A stretch of DNA of 64,000 nt from positions 558,001-622,000 of the forward strand of contig JACZZP010000017.1 of assembly GCA_015183035.1 (NCBI GenBank). The letters are read 5' to 3'. Positions within the stretch are counted from its first letter, which is position 1. Every line of letters starts with the position of its first letter. This stretch comes from Meloidogyne chitwoodi (Eukaryota > Nematoda > Chromadorea > Rhabditida > Meloidogynidae). The translations under genes were made by a program, and so were the position numbers. Below are positions 24,037 through 32,755 of this stretch, one piece after another. Under the pieces are notes generated by a model. That model ran no database searches, was not told the origin of the DNA, and saw nothing but the letters and a program-made list of their open reading frames with translations.

Positions 24037-26261
24037 ATGATAGATTTTATTAAAAGATTATTTATTGACAATAAGAAAAGTTATTCTATTGATTCTTGCG
24101 AAGAAATTGAGCTTTTGGACATGACAAACGTTTTATTATTTTTTAAATTTAATTTTTTTATTTTATTCTTTAGGAAATTGTCGGTCATATTGTTGATTGT
24201 AATGAAGATTATTTCACTATGGTCTCAACTGATTATACGAATTATGAATTATACCTTTCTAACACGTATATTTTTTCTTTAAACATTTTTTCTCAACTTT
24301 TTATTTTTAAGGCGCTTATCCATGCCTGAATTGGATGGATTTTACCAATGTAAAGGGACTATTATAGATAAAGAAGATGGAAAGAAAGCATTTGCAGTTG
24401 AATCAATCAAAAAACTTGAACGAGGATGTAAAGAACTTGAAGAAAAAATTCCTCAACAGGATTATAATGAAGTACAAAGACTTATTCACAATTCTTCCGA
24501 AGTTTCTTCTCTTCTTTCTCTTAAAGGGTTTGTGATTAAATACATGGCTGGAAAATCTGATTTTGTTTTGTTTTTTAGATTTTTTAATCAGCCAACAAAT
24601 GGTTTTCCAGAACTTGTTAATAATGGAACGACTGCTTGTGATCTTAATGAAACAGCCGAAACAATTAAAAATGATCACGCACTTGACTTAAATGGTACAT
24701 TAAAACAAGAGGATTATACTCCTAATTCTAAAGAAAATGGTTTATTAAAAATATTTTTAAAATTCTTTTAATTTTTAGAGCCTTTAAAAGATGAAAACAA
24801 TCGACACATTCCAGCAATTATTATTTCAATTGATAATTTAAAAAATGTTGCAACTTTATTTGCTGTTGGACGAAATTTACCTTTGATTAAAATTCCACTG
24901 AAATTGTCGGTTTTTTAATTTAAAATTTTTCTAAATATTTATTTTAAGTTTGGAAGCTCCTTTTAAAATTGAACAGTGGTATTTAATTAAATTACCAAAT
25001 ATAAAACAATCTACATATACTCCTATTTATTATAATGACTTTGCAAAAATTTGGAAAGAGAAACCACCAGTGAAAACCAGAATTTCTTCAAATGGCGATC
25101 TTCAGGTTTGTATATTTATTTTGCCTCTTATAAGTTATATTAAAAAACATTCAAAAGCTACTTTGGTGTAGTGGTAGTGCTTTAGCCTACACTTTATTTC
25201 ATCCTGGGTTCGAGTCTTTCTAGCTCTCCTTTGGTTTTTTGTATTATAAAAATTGATGTTTGTTATTCTTGACACTTTTAACTTTTTAAAATATATTTTT
25301 AAAAATTATTTTTAGTTTCATACTTGTGCACTTTTGGACAAACGAAGAGAAAATGGATTTTTATCTTTTAGATCTTTACATTTTCCACTTGTTATTGACT
25401 CTTCTTGTCTTTTTAATCATTACAATATAAATGGAAAGATGTTAATTAGAAAAGTCAAGTTTTGGTGTTCTATAAGAAAAAATCCAATTGCAGGAATTTA
25501 TTGGAAGATTATTAAAATAGATAATAAATTTAAAAAGAAAATAATTCCATATAATATTGAAGAAGAAAAAGAAGATGAAGAAAAATTAAAAAGAAAAGAA
25601 GAAGAAGTAAAGAAAAAAGAAGAAGCAATAAAAAGGAAATTGGAAGAAGAACAAAAAATTAAAGAAAGTATTAAACAACAACATCAGCTAAATATTAGAG
25701 AAAAACTTAAAAATAATGAAAATGAATTTTTTAATGGATTTGTATGTGCACAAATAATTAATGAATATATTATTTATTTACCTGAAGAAAAAGAATATGC
25801 ATATTTATTAATAAAATCAAAAATGGATAAATTACTTGGATTGTGGTTAAAAATGCAAATGTTTGTTTTTTATATATTTTATTTAAATTAATTTTTTTAG
25901 ACGCAATGTAAATGGAAAATTAATGATAGAGAAATTTTTTGTGGTTGAATCGAGAATTTTGTCAGTTGTTTCAAATAAACGTGCCATGGTTTTTTTTTTA
26001 AATATTTATTTAAAATAATTTAATTTTTTTTTTAAATAGTTCAAATCTAAAATTGAAATTCCTTCTTTGAATGACTTAAATACAACAAATGAAACTTTGC
26101 TACCATTTTGTAGACCTTTGGGAATTTATTTGAATGACAACCATCATAAAATAGAAAATAAACATCGAGGACGTTGTATAAGTGCAACAATTGGTGTACA
26201 ACCTATGGAAAATGAAGAAAGCTTAATTCAATGGGAAATTTTGCATATTTTTGAACGTTAA
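24037..26261 (+). CDS. Unrecognised protein with central coiled coil
   Basis: About eight exons read through in frame from ATG at 24037 to the stop at 26259-26261. The protein is roughly 550 residues, with no signal peptide and no membrane segment. The N-terminal part contains short beta-rich stretches (EIVGHIVDCNEDYFTMVSTD) repeated loosely further along (HIPAIIISIDNLKNVATLF; VCAQIINEYIIYLP), which may be several copies of one small domain. A highly charged Glu/Lys segment (25560-25700) should form a long coiled coil. I do not recognise the family. The gap between phosphatase and this gene is 0.7 kb, so it is probably transcribed independently. One intron (25110-25315) contains a tRNA-like repeat. 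The exon after 24526 could be read either as spliced or as continuous. Confidence 0.65.
25158..25230 (+). repeat. tRNA-like repeat in intron
   Basis: CTTTGGTGTAGTGGTAGTGC (A-box-like) is followed by GGGTTCGAGTC (B-box-like) about 40 nt later. The acceptor arms do not pair. It lies in an intron of the coiled-coil gene on the sense strand. Confidence 0.6.
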
Positions 26262-26334
26262 AGTTTTTTTAAGATTTTTTATATTTATTTTATGACATGT
26301 TTTTTTTAAATTTAACATTTAGAAAATAATTTTC

Positions 26335-26724
26335 AGTTCCTGTTCTGCCGCGCCCACTTCGGTGCCAAAATTCGAGTTTCAACTTTTTTCCTTAAAATTT
26401 TTTAATAAGTGTTTTATTACTTCTTCATTTTTAGACCATGACTGGTTGTTCTTGGCACAAACTTGGATCTATTAATTGAAATTTACTCTAAAGTGTGGAA
26501 GGTATTTTGGTCGGATGGTGTGTTGTCGATCAATGGAAATCTTACATTGGAGTAAATTCCAATGAATAGATCCAGTTATTTCGAAGACCAACCAGCCATG
26601 GGTCCTAAAATGAAGAAGTATTAAAACACTCAAAAAAAATTTTAAATAAAAAATAATTGACACTCAAATTTTGGCACCGAAGTGGGGTGGGTGGGAGAGG
26701 GGCGCGGCAGAAAAAGAAAGTACC
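26335..26724. mobile_element. Foldback MITE, 390 bp, Merlin-like ends
   Basis: The whole element is a long imperfect hairpin. The left arm contains TTCTGCCGCGCCCACTTCGG and CTTGGCACAAACTTGGATC, and the right arm has their complements. The flanks are TAATTTTC on the left (26327-26334) and TAATTTCC on the right (26725-26732), an 8-bp target duplication with one mismatch. The right end reads GGTACTTTC inward. Internal sequence (TGGTTGGTCTTGGCACAAAC and TGGCACCGAAGTGGG-type words) is shared with the elements at 31.7 and 33.9 kb. Confidence 0.8.
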
Positions 26725-26762
26725 TAATTTCCAAAAATTTACTTTTGTAATATATAATATTT

Positions 26763-27042
26763 AGTCATCCACAAAAAAGAGAGGATATTCTGCAATTACA
26801 GCAATATTTGTTTCTGTAATGTCCGCACTTTATTGAAAAGGGTACTTTGCACGTATTAATTTATTTTTAATATTTTCTGAAGTAAGATTTTAATAGGACA
26901 CGCTATAGTTGGTGAAATCGTCGTCGAATATGGAACGTTTTATCATGTATCCGGATTAGCTGAAAAATTTGAGGCGGCACGTAAATACAATATAAACAAT
27001 ATTGTAGTGCCGGAAATAATGCGAACCAATGTCGAATCTAAG
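26763..27042 (+). pseudogene. Lon P-domain fragment, C-terminal half (left arm)
   Basis: Two exon-like blocks read RGYSAITAIFVSVMSAL and then GHAIVGEIVVEYGTFYHVSG continuing into LAEKFEAARKY and NNIVVPE. This matches the end of the S16 domain: GxSA is the catalytic serine loop (GPSAG in bacterial Lon), GEI and the LxEK..AA stretch hold the catalytic lysine, and I..VV.P closes the fold. Both dyad residues are present, but the first half of the domain is not joined upstream in this orientation, so no intact protease can be read. It is presumably a captured or rearranged gene fragment. Confidence 0.65.
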
Positions 27043-27185
27043 TGATGAAGAAAGAAAGGACCTTTTTTTCATTATGTGGACAATATTTTCCAAGCAATCC
27101 CCATTTTATTCCCACCACAAAGGCAATGATTAGAGTACATATATTTTTGTTTGTTTAAAAAATATTTTTTTAATTTAATATTTAC

Positions 27186-27379
27186 CGGATATATATGAGT
27201 GTTGTAAATTTTTTTACCAAATATTGAATCTTCAAGTCCAAGTCGAATTTTATTATCTCTGATAAATCTGTAAATAGATTTGGCGCAATCTTTAAGATCG
27301 TCCAACGGGTTTCCAGATATTAATTTCACATTTTCAGTGAAATTATAAACTAGTATAACAACAATCGACGGAACCATCA
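27186..27379 (-). pseudogene. Lon P-domain fragment, N-terminal half (left arm)
   Basis: On the minus strand the frame reads MVPSIVVILVYNFTENVKL, then ISGNPLDDLKDCAKSIYRFI and LGLEDSIFGKKIYNTHIYP, ending at a GTAAATATT donor. This corresponds to the T/SGN-LGD-K-SA ... LG---F----IHIHVP part of the Lon proteolytic domain. It should precede the serine-loop exon in a real gene. Here it points the opposite way to the C-terminal half in the same arm. Confidence 0.65.
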
Positions 27380-27496
27380 CCTAAAAATAAGATATAACAA
27401 AAATCTCTCTTGTCTATAACCGTAGGCTAAAAAGTTGATGTTAGTAAAATTTTAAAAAGAACAGACTGGAGAGATTTTTGTTATATCTTATTTTTA

Positions 27497-27693
27497 GGTG
27501 ATGGTTCCGTCGATTGTTGTTATACTAGAGTTTATAATTTCACTGAAAATGTGAAATTAATATCTGGAAACCCGTTGGACGATCTTAAAGATTGCGCCAA
27601 ATCTATTTACAGATTTATCAGAGATAATAAAATTCGACTTGGACTTGAAGATTCAATATTTGGTAAAAAAATTTACAACACTCATATATATCC
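27497..27693 (+). pseudogene. Lon P-domain fragment, N-terminal half (right arm)
   Basis: This is the inverted copy of the block at 27186-27379. A 2-bp difference near 27529 shifts the frame upstream of the conserved ISGNPLDDLKDCAKS stretch. The matching C-terminal half in this arm lies on the minus strand at about 28112-27837. Confidence 0.6.
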
Positions 27694-28152
27694 GGTAAAT
27701 ATTAAATTAAAAAAATATTTTTTAAACAAACAAAAATATATGTACTCTAATCATTGCCTTTGTGGTGGGAATAAAATGGGGATTGCTTGGAAAATATTGT
27801 CCACATAATGAAAAAAAGGTCCTTTCTTTCTTCATCACTTAGATTCGACATTGGTTCGCATTATTTCCGGCACTACAATATTGTTTATATTGTATTTACG
27901 TGCCGCCTCAAATTTTTCAGCTAATCCGGATACATGATAAAACGTTCCATATTCGACGACAATTTCACCAACTATAGCGTGTCCTATTAAAATCTTACTT
28001 CAGAAAATATTAAAAATAAATTAATACGTGCAAAGTACCCTTTTCAATAAAGTGCGGACATTACAGAAACAAATATTGCTGTACTTGCAGAATATCCTCT
28101 CTTTTTTGTGGATGACTAAATATTATATATTACAAAAGTAAATTTTTGAAAA

Positions 28153-28421
28153 ACTTTGTTAAAAGATAAAGAAAATTTATTTTTTTTTGAAAATTATTTT
28201 AAAAATGTTAAATTTAAAAAATAATTTATTGCTTTATTTTATTAAGTTTTAATTTATTTATTAAAAAATTTTTATCAAAATCAAAATTTTGGTAGTTTTC
28301 ATTGTACATTCGAGATTTTGCTGGAAGATCGTGGAGGGCAAGGGAAATACTTAAAATATATTTTTTAATTATTTTAAAAATTTAAATTAAAAAATACTTC
28401 TACATTTTATCTTTTAACATC
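28153..28421. other. AT-rich spacer
   Basis: There is no gene or structure between the palindrome and the next TIR element, apart from A/T runs and a short GC-richer patch near 28290-28345. Confidence 0.5.
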
Positions 28422-29548
28422 AACCAGCCGCTTCGCGACTGGAATAAAGAAACCGCTTCGCGCTTGTAACACTAATTCTAGAAAATTTTGGGTAAAATAT
28501 AAGAAAATAACCCCTCAAAACCCCCTCTTAAAAATAAAACTTCAATTTAAAAATAAAAATCAACTTTAAAAATAACCCGCTCCTTAACCCCTGTAAAAAG
28601 GCAACCCCTCATTCCACAGCATAAAAACAATTACTCATTAAAATCTCAGTTAATAAAAACTCCCTTAAAACCGCCTAAAATACAAAAAAACTTAAAATCC
28701 ATCCTGGTTAATCTTTAAGCATAACCCCCATTTTTAATATGAAAAGTGCTGCAATTTTTTTAACTGTACCTTTGTACAATTGTATATTTGTAATTTTTTA
28801 CAGTCGTATTATTGTACAGTTGTACATTTGGATTAGCCGACATTTTTGCTAACTTTAGCCAAGCATTTGCCAAACTTTTGCCTAACTTGAGCCAAAAGGC
28901 CAAACTTTAGCCTAACATGAGCCAAACTTGGGCCCACTTAAGGTTGAGCCAAACATGAACCTAACTTTAACTTGGGTAAACTTGAGCCAAGGTTGAGCCT
29001 AACCTGAGCCTTGCTTGAGACAAACTTGGGCCACAATTAAGCCACACTTGAGCCAAACTTGGGCCACACTTGAGCCAAGGTTGAGCCAAACTTGGGCCAA
29101 ACTTGAGCCAAACTTGAGCCAAGGTTGAGCCAATCCTGAGCCAAAGTTGAGCCTAACTGAGCCTTGCTTGAGCCAAACTTGGGCCACACTTTATCCTAAC
29201 TTGAGCCAAACTTGAGTCTAACTTGAGCTCAAACCATGCTCAAATCGAGCTCAACTTGAGTTCCAATCAAGTTCATCTCGAGCTCAAACCATGCTCAAAT
29301 CGAGCTCAACTTGAGTTCCTATCAAGTTCATCTCGAGCTCAACTTGAGCTCAAATCGAGCTTAAATCATGCTCATATTGAGCTCAATTTTACTGTCCGTG
29401 CTGTGTTTCAATCTAGCTATTTTGTCCCTACATTTTTTTAAGGAGTTTCTTTAGCCCTTGCCATTTAGAATGTTTTTAACTTTATTCTAGAATCATTTTT
29501 ACAAGCGCGAAGTGGTTTCTTTATTCCAGTGCGCGATGCGTGCTGGTT
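28422..29548. mobile_element. TIR element with internal tandem arrays
   Basis: The left end AACCAGCCGCTTCGCGACTG and the stretch after it (GGAATAAAGAAACCGCTTCG ... GCGCTTGTAA ... ATTCTAGAA) recur as an inverted copy at 29485-29548. The terminal repeats are about 70 bp. The interior holds a C-rich, A-rich low-complexity part (28500-28740) and two tandem arrays (28850-29390). No transposase frame is visible. The right end abuts or overlaps the left end of the next element at 29545. Confidence 0.7.
28850..29390. repeat. Short-unit tandem arrays (TTGAGCCAAACTTGGGCC and TTGAGCTCAAATCGAGCTCA)
   Basis: The first array (about 28855-29220) has irregular units of 11-13 bp such as ACTTGAGCCAA and ACTTGGGCCAC. 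The second (about 29222-29380) has units built from the palindromic word TTGAGCTCAA with ATCGAGCTCA. The change is abrupt near 29222. Frames open through the arrays are products of the repeats. Confidence 0.9.
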
Positions 29549-29749
29549 CCACCTATAAGAGGAATATAGGGTGTTTTTTATAAATTGTTTAAATAACTTT
29601 TTTAATTTTTATTTATATGAATCTTTATATATATTAATGTATATCCATTCGATAGATAATGGAAAGGGCTATCGTCGAACAATGTCGAAAAATGTCAAAA
29701 AACATGCATGCGTCTAATTTGCTTCATGTGTTTATTTCTCATGCGTCTA

Positions 29750-30775
29750 AATGTCCCCTCGCGATTACTTATCCTGCGTCTAGATGGCTCATTGCGAATA
29801 CTTGTCCTGCGTCTAGATGGCTCTGCGATTAATTGTCCTGCGTCTAGATGGCCCCTTGCGATTAATTGTCCTGCGTCTAGATGGCCCCTTGCGATTAATT
29901 GTCTTGCGTCTAAATGGCCCCTTGCGATTACATGTCCTGCGTCTAGATGGACCCTTGCGATTACTTGTCCTGCGTCTAGATGGCCCCTTGCGGTTATTTT
30001 TCCTGCGTCTAGATGGCTCATTGCGATTAATTGTCCTGCGTCTAGATGGCCCCTTGCGATTAATTGTCCTGCGTCTAGATGGCCCCTTGATTGTCCTGCA
30101 TCTAGATGGCCCCTTGCGATTAATTGTCTTGCGGCTAAATGGCCCCTTGCGATTAATTGACCTGCGTCTAGATGGCCCCTTGCGATTACTTTCTTGCGTC
30201 TAAATGGCCCCTTGCGATTAATTGTCCTGCGTCTAGATGGACCCTTGCGATTAATTGTCTTGCGTCTAAATGGCCCCTTGCGATTAATTGTCTTGCGTCT
30301 AAATGGCCCCTTGAAATTACTTGACTTGCGTCTAGCTGGCCCCTTGCGATTAATTGTCCTGCATCTAGATGGCCCCTTGCGATTAATTGTCTTGCGGCTA
30401 AATGGCCCCTTGCGATTATTTGTCCTGCGTCTAGATGGCCCCTTGCGATTATTTGTCCTGCGTCTAGATGGCCCCTTGCGATTATTTGTCCTGCGGCTAA
30501 ATGGCCCTTGCGATTAATTGTCTTGCGTCTAAATGGCCCCTTGAAATTACTTGACTTGCGTCTAGATGGCCCCTTGCGATTAATTGTCCTGCGTCTAGAT
30601 GGCCCCTTGCGATTAATTGTCCTGCGTCTAGATGGACCCTTGCGATTAGTTGTCTTGCGTCTAGATGGCCCCTTGCGATTACTTTCTTGCGTCTAAATGG
30701 CCCCTTGCGATTAATTGTCCTGCGTCTAGATGGACCCTTGCGATTAGTTGTCTTGCGTCTAGATGGCCTTGAAAC
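29750..30775. repeat. 33-bp minisatellite, about 30 copies
   Basis: The unit is GATTAATTGTCCTGCGTCTA followed by GATGGCCCCTTGC, repeated with point variants (GTCTTGCGTCTAAATGG, GATTACTT, GACCCTTGC). The unit length is divisible by three and contains few stop words, so long frames appear on both strands (for example 29817-30203 and 29695-30021). These repeat an 11-residue pattern such as LRLDGPLRLIV. I treat them as side effects of the array, not genes. Confidence 0.95.
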
Positions 30776-30789
30776 ATTTTAAAAAAAAT

Positions 30790-30865
30790 ATTTCCGACCT
30801 ACGAGTTCGAACCCGCATTAAAATTAGCAAATCAAGCACATTACCACTACATCACAATTCATCTT
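30790..30865 (-). repeat. tRNA-like repeat
   Basis: On the minus strand, TGATGTAGTGGTAATGTGC (A-box-like) is followed by GGGTTCGAACTCGTAGGTCG (B-box). It lies immediately after the minisatellite, inside the TIR element. The arms do not form a convincing cloverleaf. Confidence 0.55.
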
Positions 30866-31290
30866 ATCCATTTTTAAATAAAAGTTCTTTTGTCTTTGCC
30901 TACCATCTCATAAATCTCAATTTTTAAATTCCATTCCAGAGGACATCTACCTTTTATCTTTATCCGATCAGAACAATTTTTATACCATTGGATAGCCCAA
31001 AGTCTGAAGGTGTGCCCTCTCGCTGGGACCAACTCTGTACCTTTATCCACAAAAAAGTTGTAGTTCAAAAACCACAGCTACTGCCCCTTTTTCTCTTGTC
31101 AAAAAACACGTTTTTTGACATTATTTCGACATTGTTCGACTTTTTTCAAAAAGTGTTTATATACATTCGATAGCCCTTTAAAAATGCTATCGAATGTATA
31201 TACATTTACCCACAAAAAAATCAAAATTTATAAAGTTATTCAAAAAATTCAAAAAAACCACCTATTTTTCTCTTATAGGTGGAAATAACC

Positions 31291-31712
31291 ATCATTTTTT
31301 TTAAATGAGGGAAGGACGTAAATCTTTTTTATAAGAAAATGTCTAGTTTTGAAAACCTTTTTTTTTTACATTATGTATTTTCTAAGTATATAAAAGAAGA
31401 GTTCAAAAAATAAAAATTTGCCTCAGTTAAAAATATTCTAGAATATGGGTAAATGCCCTATAAATTAAAAAATGCCGTCCTTAAATAAATAATTTATATA
31501 AATTTTATCATCATTACATAATTTTTAAAAATATATAAAACTAAAATTTCAATAACTTCTCTTCATTTTATTTTTTTTAAAAAACTTCAGAATTTTATTT
31601 ATATATTATTTTGTTTTTATTCAAAAATTTAATATTAATTTATTAATAAATTTTGAATAAGAAAATAAATATAATTTAAATTTTATTAAATTAAAATATA
31701 TAAATTTATTTA
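31291..31712. other. AT-rich spacer
   Basis: I see no gene here. The stretch ends with TTTATTTA, the left copy of the target duplication of the next element. Confidence 0.5.
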
Positions 31713-32101
31713 GGTACTTGTCGGTTATGCCACACCCCCAGTTCGGTGCCAAAATTTGAGTGTCAAATTAATACTTTTAATGCATTAATATTTAAATTAT
31801 GGTGGTGGAATATATTCTCTTATCGAATTTATAATTTCTTCAAATTCATCAGCTTCCCTTCTTTTAACATCACTTCGCCAAAGAAATTCACATAGATAAC
31901 ATAAGGCATTTTAATTTGATTATTTTTTAATTTTATGTTTTATTTTTTTATTAATTTGTTTATATACTTGCTTAACAACCAACAATCATAAAAAACAACA
32001 AAAATGCGGATTATAATTTAAATATTAATGCATTAAAAGTATTAATTTGACACTCAAATTTTGGCACCGAACTTGGGGGTGTGGCATAACCGACAAGTAC
32101 C
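31713..32101. mobile_element. MITE with 8-bp target duplication, Merlin-like ends
   Basis: The 389-bp element starts GGTACTTGTCGGTTATGCCA and ends with its complement. The terminal inverted repeats are about 80 bp, nearly perfect, and include GTTCGGTGCCAAAATTTGAG. It is flanked by exact TTTATTTA duplications (31705-31712 and 32102-32109). The centre has no coding capacity. It shares the GGYACTT tip and the 8-bp duplication with the Merlin element next door. Confidence 0.9.
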
Positions 32102-32142
32102 TTTATTTAGATTAAATTTAATTTATTTTTAGTTTAAAATTA

Positions 32143-32737
32143 GGCACTTATTAAGAACGGGAGGCTGTTTCTGCGGACTTTTTTTGCGGATTTTTCTATA
32201 TAATTTATTAGTCTATATTATTTGATTTTTGCCTTAAGGCAAATAAAATGAGTTAATAGACTAACAATTACTAACAAAATTACCTGTATAATTTGCTGCA
32301 ATGACATCTTACTTCTTTCAAAAAATGTTCCAACTAGCAATCCTTTTTGTTTTCTACACTTATTTGCGCAACAACGCCATGTTGAACATCTATCCTTTCT
32401 CTTTTCCTGACGCATTTCCCTCCCGCAATCACAGGTTCTACGTTGATGAAGCAATTTAAGATCAACCAACCATTGTTGAAATTCCCCGTCTGGTAAGCTA
32501 ATCTTGTTGTATAATTGTAACAAAGTAAAATTTTTAAGAGTTTGAATCATTTTTCTAAATAATCGATTAACAAAAATGTAAATGACTAGGTCAGAAACAT
32601 TTACGCCTTATTGTTAGTCTATTAACTCATTTTATTTGCCTTAAGGCAAAAATCAAATAATATAGACTAATAAATTATATATAGAAAAATCCGCAAAAAA
32701 AGTCCGCAGAAACAGCCTCCCGTTCTTAATAAGTGCC
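32143..32737. mobile_element. Merlin-type DNA transposon, internally deleted
   Basis: Terminal inverted repeats of over 100 bp start GGCACTTATTAAGAACGGGA and include TGCGGACTTTTTTTGCGGAT and GCCTTAAGGCAAATAAAATG. The flanks are exact 8-bp duplications TAAAATTA (32135-32142 and 32738-32745), the size made by Merlin transposases. Inside lies the 5' part of a Merlin-like transposase gene on the minus strand. The right flank lies 10 bp before the ATG of the F-box gene, so the insertion sits in its promoter or 5' UTR. Confidence 0.88.
32218..32550 (-). pseudogene. N-terminal fragment of Merlin/IS1595-like transposase
   Basis: The frame starts MIQTLKNFTLLQLYNK and holds a zinc-ribbon-like segment (CDCGREMRQEKRKDRC, WRCCANKCRKQKG) followed by LVGTFFERSKMSLQQIIQVI. 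The pattern Cys-x-Cys ... Trp-x-Cys ... Cys-x-K..S/G..GTFFE.S..S is the N terminus of IS1595-related (Merlin) transposases. The DDE catalytic part is missing, because the frame runs into the terminal inverted repeat. The element cannot move itself. Confidence 0.75.
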
Positions 32738-32755
32738 TAAAATTAAAAAAAAAAT

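Larger units (their letters stand above)
26731..28152. repeat. 1.4-kb near-perfect palindrome carrying Lon-like protease fragments
   Basis: Two arms of about 680 bp (26731-27407 and 27470-28152) are nearly identical inverted copies around a spacer of about 60 nt. The differences I can see are a few bases, for example a 2-bp insertion near 27529 and one substitution near 26800. The arms start next to the foldback MITE. Each arm contains two blocks homologous to the proteolytic domain of Lon (peptidase family S16), placed head to head on opposite strands. Confidence 0.9.
29545..31290. mobile_element. 1.7-kb TIR element carrying a minisatellite
   Basis: The left end (GGTTCCACCTATAAGAGGAA ... 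TCCATTCGATAG ... GGGCTATCG ... TCGAACAATGTCGAAAAATG) and the right end (29545-29705 against 31120-31290, reversed) share the same words in inverted order, giving diverged terminal repeats of about 160 bp. The interior is the 33-bp minisatellite plus about 350 bp of unique sequence with one tRNA-like repeat (30.8 kb). There is no transposase. Its left end overlaps the right terminal repeat of the 28422 element, so the two are nested or composite. Confidence 0.65.

Noticed and set aside
25158..25230. Functional tRNA gene
   Set aside because: A- and B-boxes are present, but I cannot pair a 7-bp acceptor stem or a proper anticodon stem. The same holds for the other eight tRNA-like repeats.
27072..27808. 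Two frames treated as intact genes (LISGNPLDDLKD-containing)
   Set aside because: They are inverted copies of one Lon-domain half, cut off at a donor site, with the other half on the opposite strand. I list them as fragments.
28850..29390. CRISPR-like array
   Set aside because: Units are contiguous with no unique spacers, and the genome is clearly eukaryotic (introns throughout).
28999..29441. Open frames with WLKQGS- and SSNHAQIEL-type repeats
   Set aside because: They are products of the GAGCC and GAGCTC tandem arrays.
29695..30696. Long open frames on both strands over the 33-bp array
   Set aside because: They exist only because the repeat unit is a multiple of three without stops. The translated 11-residue repeat resembles no protein I know, and frames overlap on both strands.
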